Shown piece after piece: positions 48,601 to 58,600 of a stretch of 64,000 nucleotides of DNA. Every line of letters starts with the position of its first letter. The first letter of the stretch is position 1. Made by a program: the position numbers and the translations under genes. The stretch covers positions 19,123,763-19,187,762 of the forward strand of contig OU342822.1 in the NCBI GenBank assembly GCA_910591455.2. Reading direction: 5' to 3'. This DNA is from Pholis gunnellus. Lineage: Eukaryota; Chordata; Actinopteri; Perciformes; Pholidae. Below the pieces are notes generated by a model. It was given only the letters and a program-made list of their open reading frames with translations. It was not told the origin of the DNA and made no database searches.

Positions 48601-49322
48601 CATGCAGAGTGTTTGAAAGAATTACATTTCCTTCATAAATCACAGTTAAAGTCAAACTGAAATTGCATTTCTCCTCACCGTGAAATTTAAATGTGTAATG
48701 ACATCGCTGTTCCAGCTGGTAAACTCACACATTTATGCCGATGGAAGAGTGTCGAAACAGAGGACGAAAAATGACATTTAAATGTTTATTACTCACAATT
48801 CTAATGTGGATTTATAGAACAATTATATTTTTATTTTCAGCTGGACTTTAACAGGAGAGGGAAAGAGCTCATGGATTCAAAAGAACAACTTGTTTGAATG
48901 AAACCTTTTCTGTTTACATGCACGTCATCCTTCGTCTTCTCTCTCGCTCACACAGACTCACACTCACAAACCGACAATATATAACACAGTGTGTTTATCC
49001 CATTCCTTACAGAAGAAACCCGGATTGATGACAACACGACGGAAAAGAAGAAACCAAGTAAGAGTTGCAGACATTTTAAATAAACTAGCCGACGGGATAT
49101 AAAGGAGTCACAGTAAGCACCAAACGTGCCGTTACCGATCACCTTTCCATCCTTCTCGTCTTCACAGCTCAGAGATACTTCCAGTGCATTTACGTCCCTG
49201 GTAAAAATGCACAGTACCCCTTGCGACCTTTCACCCCGGCCATGTCCCCCGCCATGATGACCCCGGCAATCAGGTCCATGCTGGAGCAGCAGCAGAGAGC
49301 GGCGAGGGCGTCGGGGCAATAA
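29061..49322 (+). CDS. trdn: trdn, triadin, complete coding region with giant acidic exon
   Basis: Triadin is a single-pass junctional sarcoplasmic reticulum protein that links calsequestrin to the ryanodine receptor. Exons: 29061-29079, 33317-33529, 35641-35766, 35884-35910, 36941-36967, 37793-39820, 40437-40574, 40919-41110, 41191-41253, 41553-41591, 42170-42199, 42309-42374, 42677-42718, 42836-42886, 43439-43486, 43615-43668, 43752-43799, 43927-44217, 44467-44514, 44600-44635, 44787-44819, 44992-45042, 45206-45256, 45372-45419, 45616-45663, 45762-45809, 46035-46082, 46246-46293, 46394-46441, 46507-46686, 46799-46834, 47285-47329, 47415-47441, 47555-47587, 49013-49057, 49168-49322. All 35 introns are phase 1, giving 1,509 residues if every exon is used. 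Identity comes from STTTTMVIDSKN, FSSPLAWILVLALIITWS, KIGSDPMKVVSDAVEES and the C-terminal YFQCIYVPG (human VIDSKN, FSSPAAWLLVIALIITWS, KIGSDPLKLVRDAMEET, FFQCVYLDG). The transmembrane segment spans about residues 49-68. Cys1047 (PVYCP) and Cys1465 (YFQC) probably match the two human luminal disulfide cysteines. Some small exons have weak donors (41253, 43486, 47587). Confidence 0.92.
29777..29822. repeat. (CA)n microsatellite
   Basis: A CA run of about 46 bp in trdn intron 1. Confidence 0.95.
32350..32400. repeat. (GT)n microsatellite
   Basis: A GT run with a GA interruption, about 50 bp, in trdn intron 1. Confidence 0.95.
33317..33529 (+). CDS. trdn: trdn exon 2: cytosolic N-terminus and transmembrane segment
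   Basis: This exon fixes the gene as triadin and not junctin/ASPH. It shows STTTTMVIDSKN, a basic GPKKTFTDD, then FSSPLAWILVLALIITWSCV and FDLMDYK. Human triadin has the same order. Junctin/ASPH shares only the trailing FDLVDY and lacks VIDSKN. The cytosolic head is about 48 residues, as in mammals. The acceptor is CTCCTCAG and the donor is CTCAG/GTGAGG. Confidence 0.94.
33570..33614. repeat. (CA)n microsatellite
   Basis: A CA run of about 45 bp with one interruption, starting about 40 bp after the donor of trdn exon 2. CA repeats near donors can recruit hnRNP L, a possible influence on splicing. Confidence 0.95.
35497..35538. other. Perfect 17-bp inverted repeat (hairpin) in trdn intron 2
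   Basis: ACATTTCCTCAATGCAG (35497-35513) is the exact reverse complement of CTGCATTGAGGAAATGT (35522-35538), with an 8-nt spacer. It lies 103 bp before the acceptor of trdn exon 3. Confidence 0.9.
36171..36382. mobile_element. MITE with perfect terminal inverted repeats in a trdn intron
   Basis: AAGGCCTTTACACA near the left edge is the exact reverse complement of TGTGTAAAGGCCTT at the right edge, and complementarity continues (CCAGGG / CCCGAT). The element is about 212 bp, AT-rich, with no ORF, between trdn exons 4 and 5. Confidence 0.7.
37203..37318 (+). repeat. Dispersed repeat, copy 1
   Basis: GCTCAGCA...AGAGACCAGCTGGGGGACAT, GAGCATTTAGCAGCTAA and CAAAAACAGAGCTAA recur in reverse orientation at 62,112-62,226. 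It lies in the intron before the trdn acidic exon. Confidence 0.65.
37793..39820 (+). CDS. trdn: trdn exon 6: ~676-residue Asp/Glu-rich luminal exon
   Basis: A single 2,028-nt exon is open throughout and encodes residues 138-813, well over half of them Asp or Glu. Composition shifts from Glu-rich (with Tyr) at the start, through five ~30-residue repeats (core QTDxAAEDDVEESEPAAADAE, about 38,280-38,720), to Asp-rich with Ser, Val and Leu. It ends VDEVLLA before GTATAG. Phase 1 borders match the flanking triadin exons. The human luminal domain is instead KEKE-rich and basic, with only a short acidic patch after the membrane segment (EDEEDDDG). Here VAPEDDDG precedes the exon in the same place. 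Low-affinity, high-capacity calcium binding in the SR lumen is a reasonable inference. The antisense Ser- and Ile/Phe-rich frames are codon shadows. Confidence 0.85.
38280..38720 (+). repeat. trdn: Coding tandem repeat inside trdn acidic exon
   Basis: Five copies of an ~81-99 bp unit. The shared core GAGCAAACAGAT(G/A)CTGCTG occurs near 38286, 38385, 38475, 38556 and 38637, and each copy ends with a variable (GAT/GAG)n run. The last copies are nearly identical in DNA, which implies recent expansion. Confidence 0.8.
43615..44217 (+). CDS. trdn: trdn exons 16-18: Cys-containing and Pro/Gln/Met-rich segment
   Basis: Exons 43615-43668 and 43752-43799 encode VGPCRPAPVYCPSPPGWY and VHHIVTDNPYPPPTMS, apparently matching the human exon with FCRYMIDIFVHGD that carries the first disulfide cysteine. 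Exon 43927-44217 has a tandem QPM repeat (GCCGATGCA units at about 43,994-44,035), then Pro/Gln/Tyr-rich sequence and an acidic tail. The segment may mark an isoform boundary, since mammalian triadin isoforms diverge near there. Confidence 0.75.
45206..46441 (+). CDS. trdn: trdn exons 23-29: tandemly duplicated 16-17-residue basic exons
   Basis: Seven consecutive exons of 48-51 nt, all phase 1, encode near copies of E-P-A-V-K-(Q/E)-K-T-K-P-A-A-V-A-K-K. Copies starting at 45372 and 45616 are almost identical in exon sequence, and flanking introns share blocks such as CATAAACTCAA(C/T)AAAACAAGAG and GTAATGAA. This shows recent exon-plus-intron tandem duplication. Later copies (46035, 46246, 46394) have diverged. 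The Lys/Ala/Glu alternation is the fish counterpart of the KEKE-type calsequestrin-binding region of mammalian triadin. Confidence 0.82.
48050..48081 (+). CDS. trdn: Possible alternative terminal trdn exon
   Basis: After an acceptor-like TTGTTGTTCATAG, phase-1 reading gives ENGKRASCKA and TAA. If spliced after the exon ending at 47587 it would end triadin early and remove the YFQC C-terminus. Skipping it joins 47587 to 49013 in frame. A GTAAAG donor inside it would create an immediate TAA at the junction, so it is a terminal exon or a decoy. Confidence 0.3.
49168..49322 (+). CDS. trdn: trdn terminal exon
   Basis: The exon encodes TQRYFQCIYVPGKNAQYPLR, then a Met/Pro-rich segment and RAARASGQ with TAA. 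YFQCIYVPG aligns with the human skeletal-isoform C-terminus FFQCVYLDG, including the disulfide cysteine. The last residues differ from mammals (human ends QKQQGQ). Confidence 0.9.
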
Positions 49323-49672
49323 CCTGAAGTCTCACCTCGTACCTGACAAAGCACTGCATCTCCCCAGTCCAGCAGGAGGAGATGCTTTCATTAACATCTG
49401 TGGAGTCCTTCAATTGTGAAGGAGAAACCACAGACAGATAAGAGTGGACGGAACTATTTTCTCTTTTAATATTTATGTATTTATTTCCTCTCCGTGTGGT
49501 TGAGCTCCTGGGGTTCCTGCTGATAATTCCCAATCTTCCTGTCAGCTGACGCTTCACTGCCGCGCCTCGCTTAGATCAAATATAATATCGCCAAAATCCA
49601 AACAAGGAAGCATTTATGTGGTAACTCATAAAGTATATTGTACATACTGCTTGTATTTGTACTTTAGGCGTA

Positions 49673-49678
49673 AATAAA
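49673..49678 (+). terminator. trdn: trdn polyadenylation signal
   Basis: AATAAA lies about 350 bp after the triadin stop codon and is the first canonical hexamer downstream. Confidence 0.6.
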
Positions 49679-49699
49679 CGCACACACCTTTTACTTCTG

Positions 49700-52600
49700 C
49701 AGTCGGGTATAACGTAAGCGTTCTATGATACCCTATATTTGTTTTTATACTTAAAGGCATTTCAATTATGCACAGCGAGAAACGCATAGTAGTAATAAAT
49801 ACAGAACTGATAACGCACGAACGAACCTAATAATAAATTACAAACTGAGATAGTGTTTTGCATCAGATGTTAACGGAAAATAGATCAGGAAACTTTAAAG
49901 AAATTAGAGAAACAGAATAGTTTTGTGTTTTTATTTGAATGGGATTAAATATTACTTGAAGGGGCTTCCTGCATATTTCACAATAAGAGCTATACGATCA
50001 CCGGCTTCCCTCCTCTTGTATTTCCTGCGTACCGTAACAAGGTGTGTTTCGCTGCGTCTGCAACAGATTAGCATGCAAATGTTTTGGAGGGTCAAATCCC
50101 AGGAGCTCCCACATTTTGATCCGAGCAGCCTCCCCGTCTCCGACGGTGAGTCTCATCAACATGCCAAACGTTGTTGAGGGATGCATGATGATGAGGAATT
50201 TTCTTCTTCTACAAGACTTAATATCAGGCAGCAGTGAAGAGGAAGGTGAGCTCATCCCAGAGTATGAAACTGCTGGTTTGTAAGACACACTTTATTTAAA
50301 TGAACACTTTGGTTTTCATTTCCAGACACTGACTCGTTAATAAGTTGCTAATTTAAATGTCAATTTGACTTTAAAGAGGCGGAACTAACGGCTTAAGTTA
50401 AAGTTTACATGCAGTATATGGTCCCCTCATCAAATACCACTAATTTATGATTTGAATGCTGATGTTTTATTTTGTATGGTTTGGCGTTTAATTTTTTTTT
50501 CCCCATGCAAATCTTGACCTGCAAATTGTGGATGAAAAATCCTCTTTGTTTGTCTAAATGAAGTGCGGTTTGTTGAATCAATGGCGTCATATTTCTGCAT
50601 GTTTGATCAGATAGGATCTCAAACTGTTGAGGTGTCTTAGTAAGACATAAATAGAGAGCTGCAGGGACGACGTATTCTTGTAGTCCAACAGGAAGTTAGC
50701 ATCGCGCTCGTTCCCTCCACAAAAAGCCAATGAGATTTTTTTTATTGCAGAAATGAATCTCTGTGTCAAACAAACGTTTATGATACTTACATGTTCTGTT
50801 CTTTAAGATCTTCACAAATGAACAGCACCTTTAAGATTTTCTGGAGCGCAAGTAAAATCATCAGAAGTAAAAACGCCAACATTAGGCTGTAGAGGAGCTC
50901 CACCACGGTCACATGACTTCACGTCTCCACCAAGCTACGCTAAAGGAGGACTAGTGTTCTAGTGAGGACGTCTAGTCGTCTCATTCAGACGCTTGTTAGC
51001 AACTGTCTTTTTTAAGACGTGTAAATTGGGACATTATCATAGAACAAAACGTTAAAATCTCTTCAGCTTGTTTTAACCAAAACAACTTATTTCAGGCTTC
51101 TAAGCAAAAACCCAATAAAAAAAAACACATCGGCTTTGAGTCGAGGGAGCGCTGACTCATTTCCTGTTTTTAGGGCTCACCCTGCGGCCCTCTGTGGCCC
51201 TCCGGTTATTTAACATGTTGAGAGACGGGGAGTCTGCACGGGTCAACTTCACCACGTGACCAACTAAAGAGACGCTGTGATGTCTGCTACAGTGGATAAA
51301 TGTTAATCACCGGCTTACTTACAAAGCCGGATACTGTGTCATATTTTCAGTTACCTCACTCGCTCTGGTTTTGCACCTGAGCAACGACGCTGCTTTGTTG
51401 CCGCTGCGAAACCTGTTGCTGAGCATTGTCGGAAATTAGCTTTTTTTGTCTTACCGAACTTGACTACAAAGAACCAAAAGGGTGTTTCACTCTGTAGGCT
51501 TAATCCTGGGATAAGGCGCACTGTGGTGTTCAGTTTATTCACACTTAGAACAGTTAAGATGTAACCTTAATTCCTCCATGTTTTGCAGTGTAAGGCACTC
51601 GTACTGTTGCAGTGGTTTTCCTGCAGCTGAACAGCTTGTGGACGGACTCAGAGCAGTTGTTTAACTGTAGACTGATGTGAGAGGTGTGGCAATAATGTGG
51701 GGCTGTATCTTGAGCCCACAGATTACTAGTCTTCATTGCATTGCAGTTCTATACGCCACTTTTTCAGGGTCATCCCCCCAGAAAGTCTTACGGTGTGTTC
51801 AGACGGAACCCAATGCTCATTTCAGAGGCGATGCAAATGCATGCAAAGTCAAAGGAAACAGTTCAACCTGTGCAGCGCAAACATCTGAAAATGCTTCCGC
51901 TCCAGCGAGAAATTTGCACTCGTCCTGCAGCTGCATGACTCAATAACAGAGAACTGGAGCTCCTGTTATGCTAACGTCGCTACCATGCTAACAGCAACGG
52001 CTAGCCCCCCCGAGGAGTTTGTCTTTGGGATATTTGTGGTCACACAAGAAAGCGAGAAAACACGCTTTGTGTTCACTCTGAATGCACCTTTTAAAATCAC
52101 TGGTGTGTTAGAACCAAAGCAATCTCAATTGGCTGTTGGCGAAATGATTTTGGAGTGTGAACATTTTAACCTGAGGCTTGATCTAAACTCGGAGTTAATG
52201 AGTCCAAGTGTGAATAAAGTTAAGATAGGCCTGGGGGCCGCTTTCTGCCGGCCCTGCAGGGTTTAGGTCAGCGGGCCTGAGAGAAAGGTTAGTGTGAAGA
52301 GTCCTCATGTTTCATGAGATCTGACAGAAGAAACCTGCAGCATGTGTGTTCTGTTTAAAAAAACGCACCTGGCGTTGGTGTCTACTTCAGGTGTTATGAA
52401 TTATTCTAATGATAAATGAATCCTATTCCATGCAGCAGTAGGTGGCTGCTCTGCTGTCTGGAGGCCCTGAAACATCAGCTGCTCGGCAGCTGCTTGATAT
52501 TAGTAATGTTAGAGAGTAATTACACCAAACAGCTGCAGCTGTGTGCTGTCATTGTGTCGTTAAATCTAATATAAGCTAATGTAATCTCACTGAACTGTAT

Positions 52601-55600
52601 ACAACAAATGTCATAGCATTCATAAACATTTGCGTGAACAAGTTTACTTTAAAATGAGCATGTTTGACTCATCCATCCACCCTGACCTCCTCCCTAACGC
52701 GAACTTACCAAGACTTTGACTAAACGTATTTGTGATACGTCGAATACAAATGTAATTTGAATACAACGTTTCCTCGAAACGTTGCTGACGATGCAGTTTT
52801 GTTGTACGGGAACGTGACTTTTTTAGGAGACCAGGCTGATAGAACACATGAGGTTAAGTTAATGTCAGACCAACGAGCTGTGTGGAGTGACACAACTCAA
52901 ACAAACTCGTTGTGTTTGCTTCATTAACTCACTATCTCACGTGTCCACCAGCAAGCAGCTGTAAAGAGGGAAACCAGCTACACGTGTGCTTTGTATCGCA
53001 CCGTATGTGACTCTTGTTTACATCGCAGTGATTTGCTGGTTTTCTACCTTCCTCTGAGGAGGATTTAGGGGATTTAAAACCAGGTTTCTGAACCCTGGAG
53101 GGAAACGAGGAACCTGCTGCAGCAGCTGCAGTTCCAGGAGTAAATGTTTTAAAACTAATATTGAATGGACTTTGTGAAGATTTTAAAAGGTGTAAATGAA
53201 TGCCATCGGGCTTGTTTTTGTGAATGAAATCATTAGTTTCAAGGTTTAAAGTGTCAATCCTTAAGATGGTTGATTTAGAAGTGTGAGTGAAAACAAAAGT
53301 AATCGTTTTAACAGTCTGGAGTCTTTGGCTGCGTCCAAATTGACGTACTAACATGCTATTTTTTTTGAATTATGTGCATAGGTTCATCTTTTGTGTGGTT
53401 AAAATGGAGAAAGCCTGTGATACATATTTATTTTCCGGGAACGTCACCACAGACGTAACACTGCAAACGCATACATGTTGCAATACTTTTTGGTTATAGG
53501 CTCACTCACCATTGTGTTAGATCGATAGATACTGACTGAACAGACATTTATTGAACTGAAAATATAAAATATGATGATTGTGTTGCAATAAGAGCAGATT
53601 AATTGCTAGTGAGAAGAGAATTTTATCTGATGAACAAATATGTTTTGAGGTTGTTTGGTTCTTTTAGAGAGATCACTTATTTTGTGAATGTTTCTGATGT
53701 AATTTGAGTGATGGTGTAATTTACAGGAAGCACAGCGACACATGTTTAAATATGTGATTCACACAACAGTTAGTCAGATGCTGTACGGAGAATGTAGATA
53801 ATAGTTCATTTTATCTGTTGCGCTCCGGAGACGGTTCACCTCATTAGCTCTAAAGAGACAAAAAGGAAGTCATACACTGGTTTGCTTTATTAAAAAATGT
53901 TTTTTTTTTGTGTTAAATATCATCAGACTGTAATGTGGGCGATAATTTGAACAGTTTTTCATAAGGAGACGGTATGAAGTACCTGTTGCACGTATGATAA
54001 AGCGTATCAACATGTTCAAACAGCACTTAAGGGACTCTACTGAGGACGTCTGCCGTGGTAATATGTAGAATCACCAGAATGCATTTTGTGAGTCCGAATT
54101 TCAATAAATATTTGCAGAAACGTGCGAGGCCATTCCCGTGTCTTTCTTTGGATTCCTTACAAGCTAGAATTAAAGGTGAAATATGTTCGGAAGGGCAATT
54201 AATTGCTGCCTGGAATACATCTTTTCATAGACATTCATCAACAGTTACTGTCAATGTTTTAATCTAATTTCCTCTTCGTTCAGGAAACAGGTCGTAGTCT
54301 TGATCACTGATTCTCTGCAGCTGCACTTCGTTACGTCTCAACATCAAACCGCTGCATCATCGTTAAAGGACGGCAATAAGTCAAGTGGTGAGACACAAAA
54401 AGAGGGAAATGTGAGAAAATCTACGTGTGTCCATATTTATTTTTGCTCGTTTTACATGATGCATTTCAGAAAATTGTCTTTGAGGACATTTATACATTTC
54501 ACACCGGCTAACTGAACAGTTTTTGTTGCTCCTATAATATATACCGGCTTTCCATAATAACTTCACAATTCAGTTTGTAGTTTGGTCTCCTCTACAGCTC
54601 CTAATGATACAATCAAAGAACAGTGATATGGAATATGGATTAAATATCACCAACTCAAAAGGTATGCATTCATTTCAAGCAAATTATATATATATTAATA
54701 ATAATTTAAAAAAGTAATTCAGTGTCCAAATCCTCAAAGCACATGATACGAAGCAATACATTTGGGTTTTTAATGGAAGAGGTGGCTTTGGCAGAAATAA
54801 ATAAAACATTAGTCAAAGTCAGTGAGAGAATTCATCTCATTAGTCCAAGAAAATACAGAATTATAAAGACATCGACAAAGCGTTTGAGTTTGATTCCATA
54901 ATGTTGCATTGTTGTAAATACATTTTTCCCAAGTCAGACCTTTTTTTTTGTCACCTCACTTTGGAACAAAACTCTTCATGTGAACATTTAAAGACTTAAC
55001 TGATCTACACGGTGCATGTACTGTCTGTCGTTGGTACCAGTTTCACTTATATAGCAAAACAACAGCTACGTGACTCAGTGGAGTTCAGGGCTGACTAACT
55101 GAAACTGCTCATGGAAGTCAACGTTTCCCTTTTGAAAAAAAAGAAAAGAAAAGACATTTAGTGTCAAAAATTAACCAAAAGGATGCAAACAATCACAGGT
55201 GAATGAGTCTCCGAACATGTTTCCAGTTCCTATGAATGACAGAAATGTCTTCTCTTCTACAATCTGCCAACCAGTCATGATTTGCCTTTTCATTGTGCAT
55301 CTTCCAAACTGGGATTACACAGCTGAAGAACGCCGTCCCAGTCTGTCTGCTGACCACATTTGCCACCATCATGGAGGTCTACTGGAGATTTACTGTAGTT
55401 GTTTTAAGTTGTGTGTGATCATAAAAAGAAAATCAATATTTTGTGTTGAATTTTAGGAGCATGCACATCCAAAAACAAAAATCACAGGTCGGAGAAGCAA
55501 TGTAAAGTCTTCTCCCTGTTTTTCTCCCATGCAAAGTGATTTATCTCCAACAGGAAGTGATGTTTTGAGCTCCAGGACAAAACTGGAGAAGCTGCGAAAG

Positions 55601-58600
55601 CTTCAGGCTTTAATAAAGCAGCCAGAAAGTGTTTCTGGCTGTATAGCCACGGACGCCAGACACCACACCTCCGGTACACTGTGAGTGTAGAGAGAGAGCT
55701 TTCCTCGGCTGCAATGGGCTTCATCAGCATTGAACTCGTGACCTTGCTTGATTCATAAGGAATATGGATTTTTCTGGCTCCAAACAGCTGAGCGGGGCCC
55801 GTTTCAGAAAAGCTAATCTGCTTAAGGTGAACTGCGAAAGGTGACAGCATCATCTTTCACAAACGTTTGTCGCCTGCAAAACGGCAGTTCAATTTGTCCT
55901 TCAGGGCTCTTGGGCGCTCATGCATGGCTCCCAAGTATGGCATCCGACATCATGCTGCAAATCTCAGCTTCACGCCGCCTTTATGTTTCTCTCATCTGCG
56001 TCATTGTGAGATCCTATTTTGCACGGGAGAATAACAGTACGTGGGCTCCACATTTTGTTTCATGTAAGCTGGTGTGACAAATGAATGTTTACAAGAAGAC
56101 AATGTTCTTCAGCTGAATAAACACCGTATTAGCTCGTTATAAGCTGACACCTTAATTATTGGTGTTTCCAGTCAAAACCAGCACAGAAATGATTCATTTT
56201 GTTGAGAAAGTTGAATTAAAGTACTTTAGAAAAATCACTGAGGACCTCCATGGCGGCTTCCTGGTTGGCGTTTGAAAAATGTGAAAGCCGTGAAAACGTC
56301 ACGACTCGAGTGTTACAACAGGTTTGTGAAATGCATTCTGCAACACTTTGCTCCGAGGTCAGCAGGAAAAGACATAACAACACTGAAAGAACATTCGAAA
56401 TGCGGAATTTCTTCAAAACAAAAACATATTCTAGCGTCATAATTCTGTTTACAAGTCATACCACATATACCTGTGTAATAAACAAGGTAGAGAGCAATTT
56501 AATAAAAATACTGACGAGAAAAAAAAACAATTAAAAACTCTTAAATGTGTGGTAAAGCACAAAGCATCACCCGATAAAGTATATTTGTAATAAAATGTAA
56601 ATCTTTACCTTTGTGTTTACTGTGTTTAAGTTCCTCTACATACAAGTATACGTTTTACAGAACAAAACGAAGCAGCCTCTGATACCAACCTCTAACACCT
56701 TTACCCTAAAAATAACCAGTGAACCTGCAGGACGTCCTGTGTGTAATATATATTCAAGCAGATGTATATTTAATGTAAACTTCATATCCTAACAACTGGA
56801 AGCATCTACAGTGGCTGTGTGTGTGTGTGTGTGTGTGTGTGTTTATGGTACTGATCTGTGTTTTCTTTCACATTTCCTCAGCTGACTCGTGATTTTTGCG
56901 TCCTCCTCTTCTTCTGTTTCTATGTTGTAACTGTGAAAAATATATACCTCTACCGATGCACGGAAATCATTCTAAAACACTCGGATGAACATTTTCTGGT
57001 TCCACGTTCGACCCACAGTTTATTACAGTCTCTCTGATGTGCACAAAACTGGCAGTTCTACATTTCCCCCCACAAAGTGTCTGAGTAAAAACGCAGTAAA
57101 GCGATTAATAAGCCGTTTTTTAAATATTTCAAAATGACATATTCTCAATATGAAGAAAGAGTCTGGGTGCTGAAACAACTTGGTTGATAAGTGAAAGATT
57201 CAAGTTTTGATTTACCAGATGAACTACACGCACACTTTACTGTTCATCTTGGTACATAACGGGAACACTACTCCCTGCACTAAACACCTAAAGTAGTCAT
57301 TGAATGTTACGTCGTCTCTTACATGGTGACTCTCTTAGTCTTTTAGCACAACGTCATGTATGTAACCATCATGTGCATACTATCATAGGGTTCTGGTCTT
57401 TAAGCGAATCAGCTGGAACCGTTCAAAAGTTGTCCGAGGTCGTTTTCAAGCTTTAATTAGGCTAACTAGCTAATGCTGGCTAATGCTAACGCTAGCTAAC
57501 TAGCAGCTTATCAGTCGTCAGAAAATCGAAGATCGTCGGCCAGAAATGATACTTTTGTTTTCTTCTCGGTGAAATTGAAGCGACTCATTTGGGCCTCGTG
57601 CAAGAACAACTCGTACGAACAGATTCATTCTGAAGCGGCTGGTTCGAGTGATTTAGGAGAACTTGCTGCATTCAGCAATTATTCTCTCAATTTGAATTTT
57701 CTCTTAATTACGAGCACACTTGACACACACGTGACATTCATCACGTTCATCATCGGTTGTCTGACGTTGCTCACTCGTACTACAAAAAGTAAGAGAGGGT
57801 TGAGTTTAGAACATGAAAATGTTCTTGCGTGAGGTCCGATGCTTAAAAAAAACTAAAGATACCACAAACTTTGAGAAGTAAACTTGCTTCAATTATTAAT
57901 ATAAACTGCACATTTGCTGTGTGAGAATAGAAAGGTGTAGCAACTAAGGGGAGCGGGGTTTAAGCGAAGGGTCGATTAAGAATTCAGATTTAAGAATTCA
58001 ACATCAGTTCCCCCAGACTGGCTGGTGTTAAATAAGGATATCACCTTCACATGTGGCAGATTGTTATTTCCGTCTGATGCGAGGCAGACGGGTCTCCCAC
58101 CGAGGCCGCAGTCTGCCATCGACTTCTGCCTCGCAGCCTCGGAGCTGTTGTGAGTGGGGCTGACATGTCATGTACGGCTGGTGCGATAGTTTAACATTCC
58201 AGCTGTCTGCTCTCGTTGCAGCCGGCCACCTCTCACTTCCCCGCCTGCCGGCCTTTTCTGCGATCAGCCGGTCTGGGCTGCCTGCTTGCCAGCCCGACCG
58301 GCTTTTCCTCTGCTGCTCTGAACCGTCGTTTCCCTGCCTGCTGGCCTGTCTCACACGCGGTCGTCATTTTCTGTTGCGCAGCATAAAGCGAATTGTCGAT
58401 TTTTGGAAGACACCTTCAGCTGGTGCCGTGGAGAAGTAGTCAGTATAGCATACAAAAAAATAAATAAACGGTGAGTGGAGCAAACAGGAATAGTGTTTGC
58501 GTCCTTTTAAATATCTACATCACAGCAGCAACTTGTCTAAGTCAAGATTTTAAACAAAATACTGTCATTTGAAAATGTAAAATAATACTTTTCTTTAGAT

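Noticed and set aside
29061..49322. Junctin/aspartyl beta-hydroxylase (asph) as identity of the large plus-strand gene
   Set aside because: VIDSKN, FSSPLAW, ALIITWS, KIGSDPMKVV and YFQC are triadin features, and no hydroxylase or TPR exons are present.
51985..52266. 93-codon ORF after repeat-like sequence
   Set aside because: No recognisable domain or splice partners. It sits in sequence with transposon-like words (GGTGTGTTCAGACGGAA) and is probably repeat-derived.
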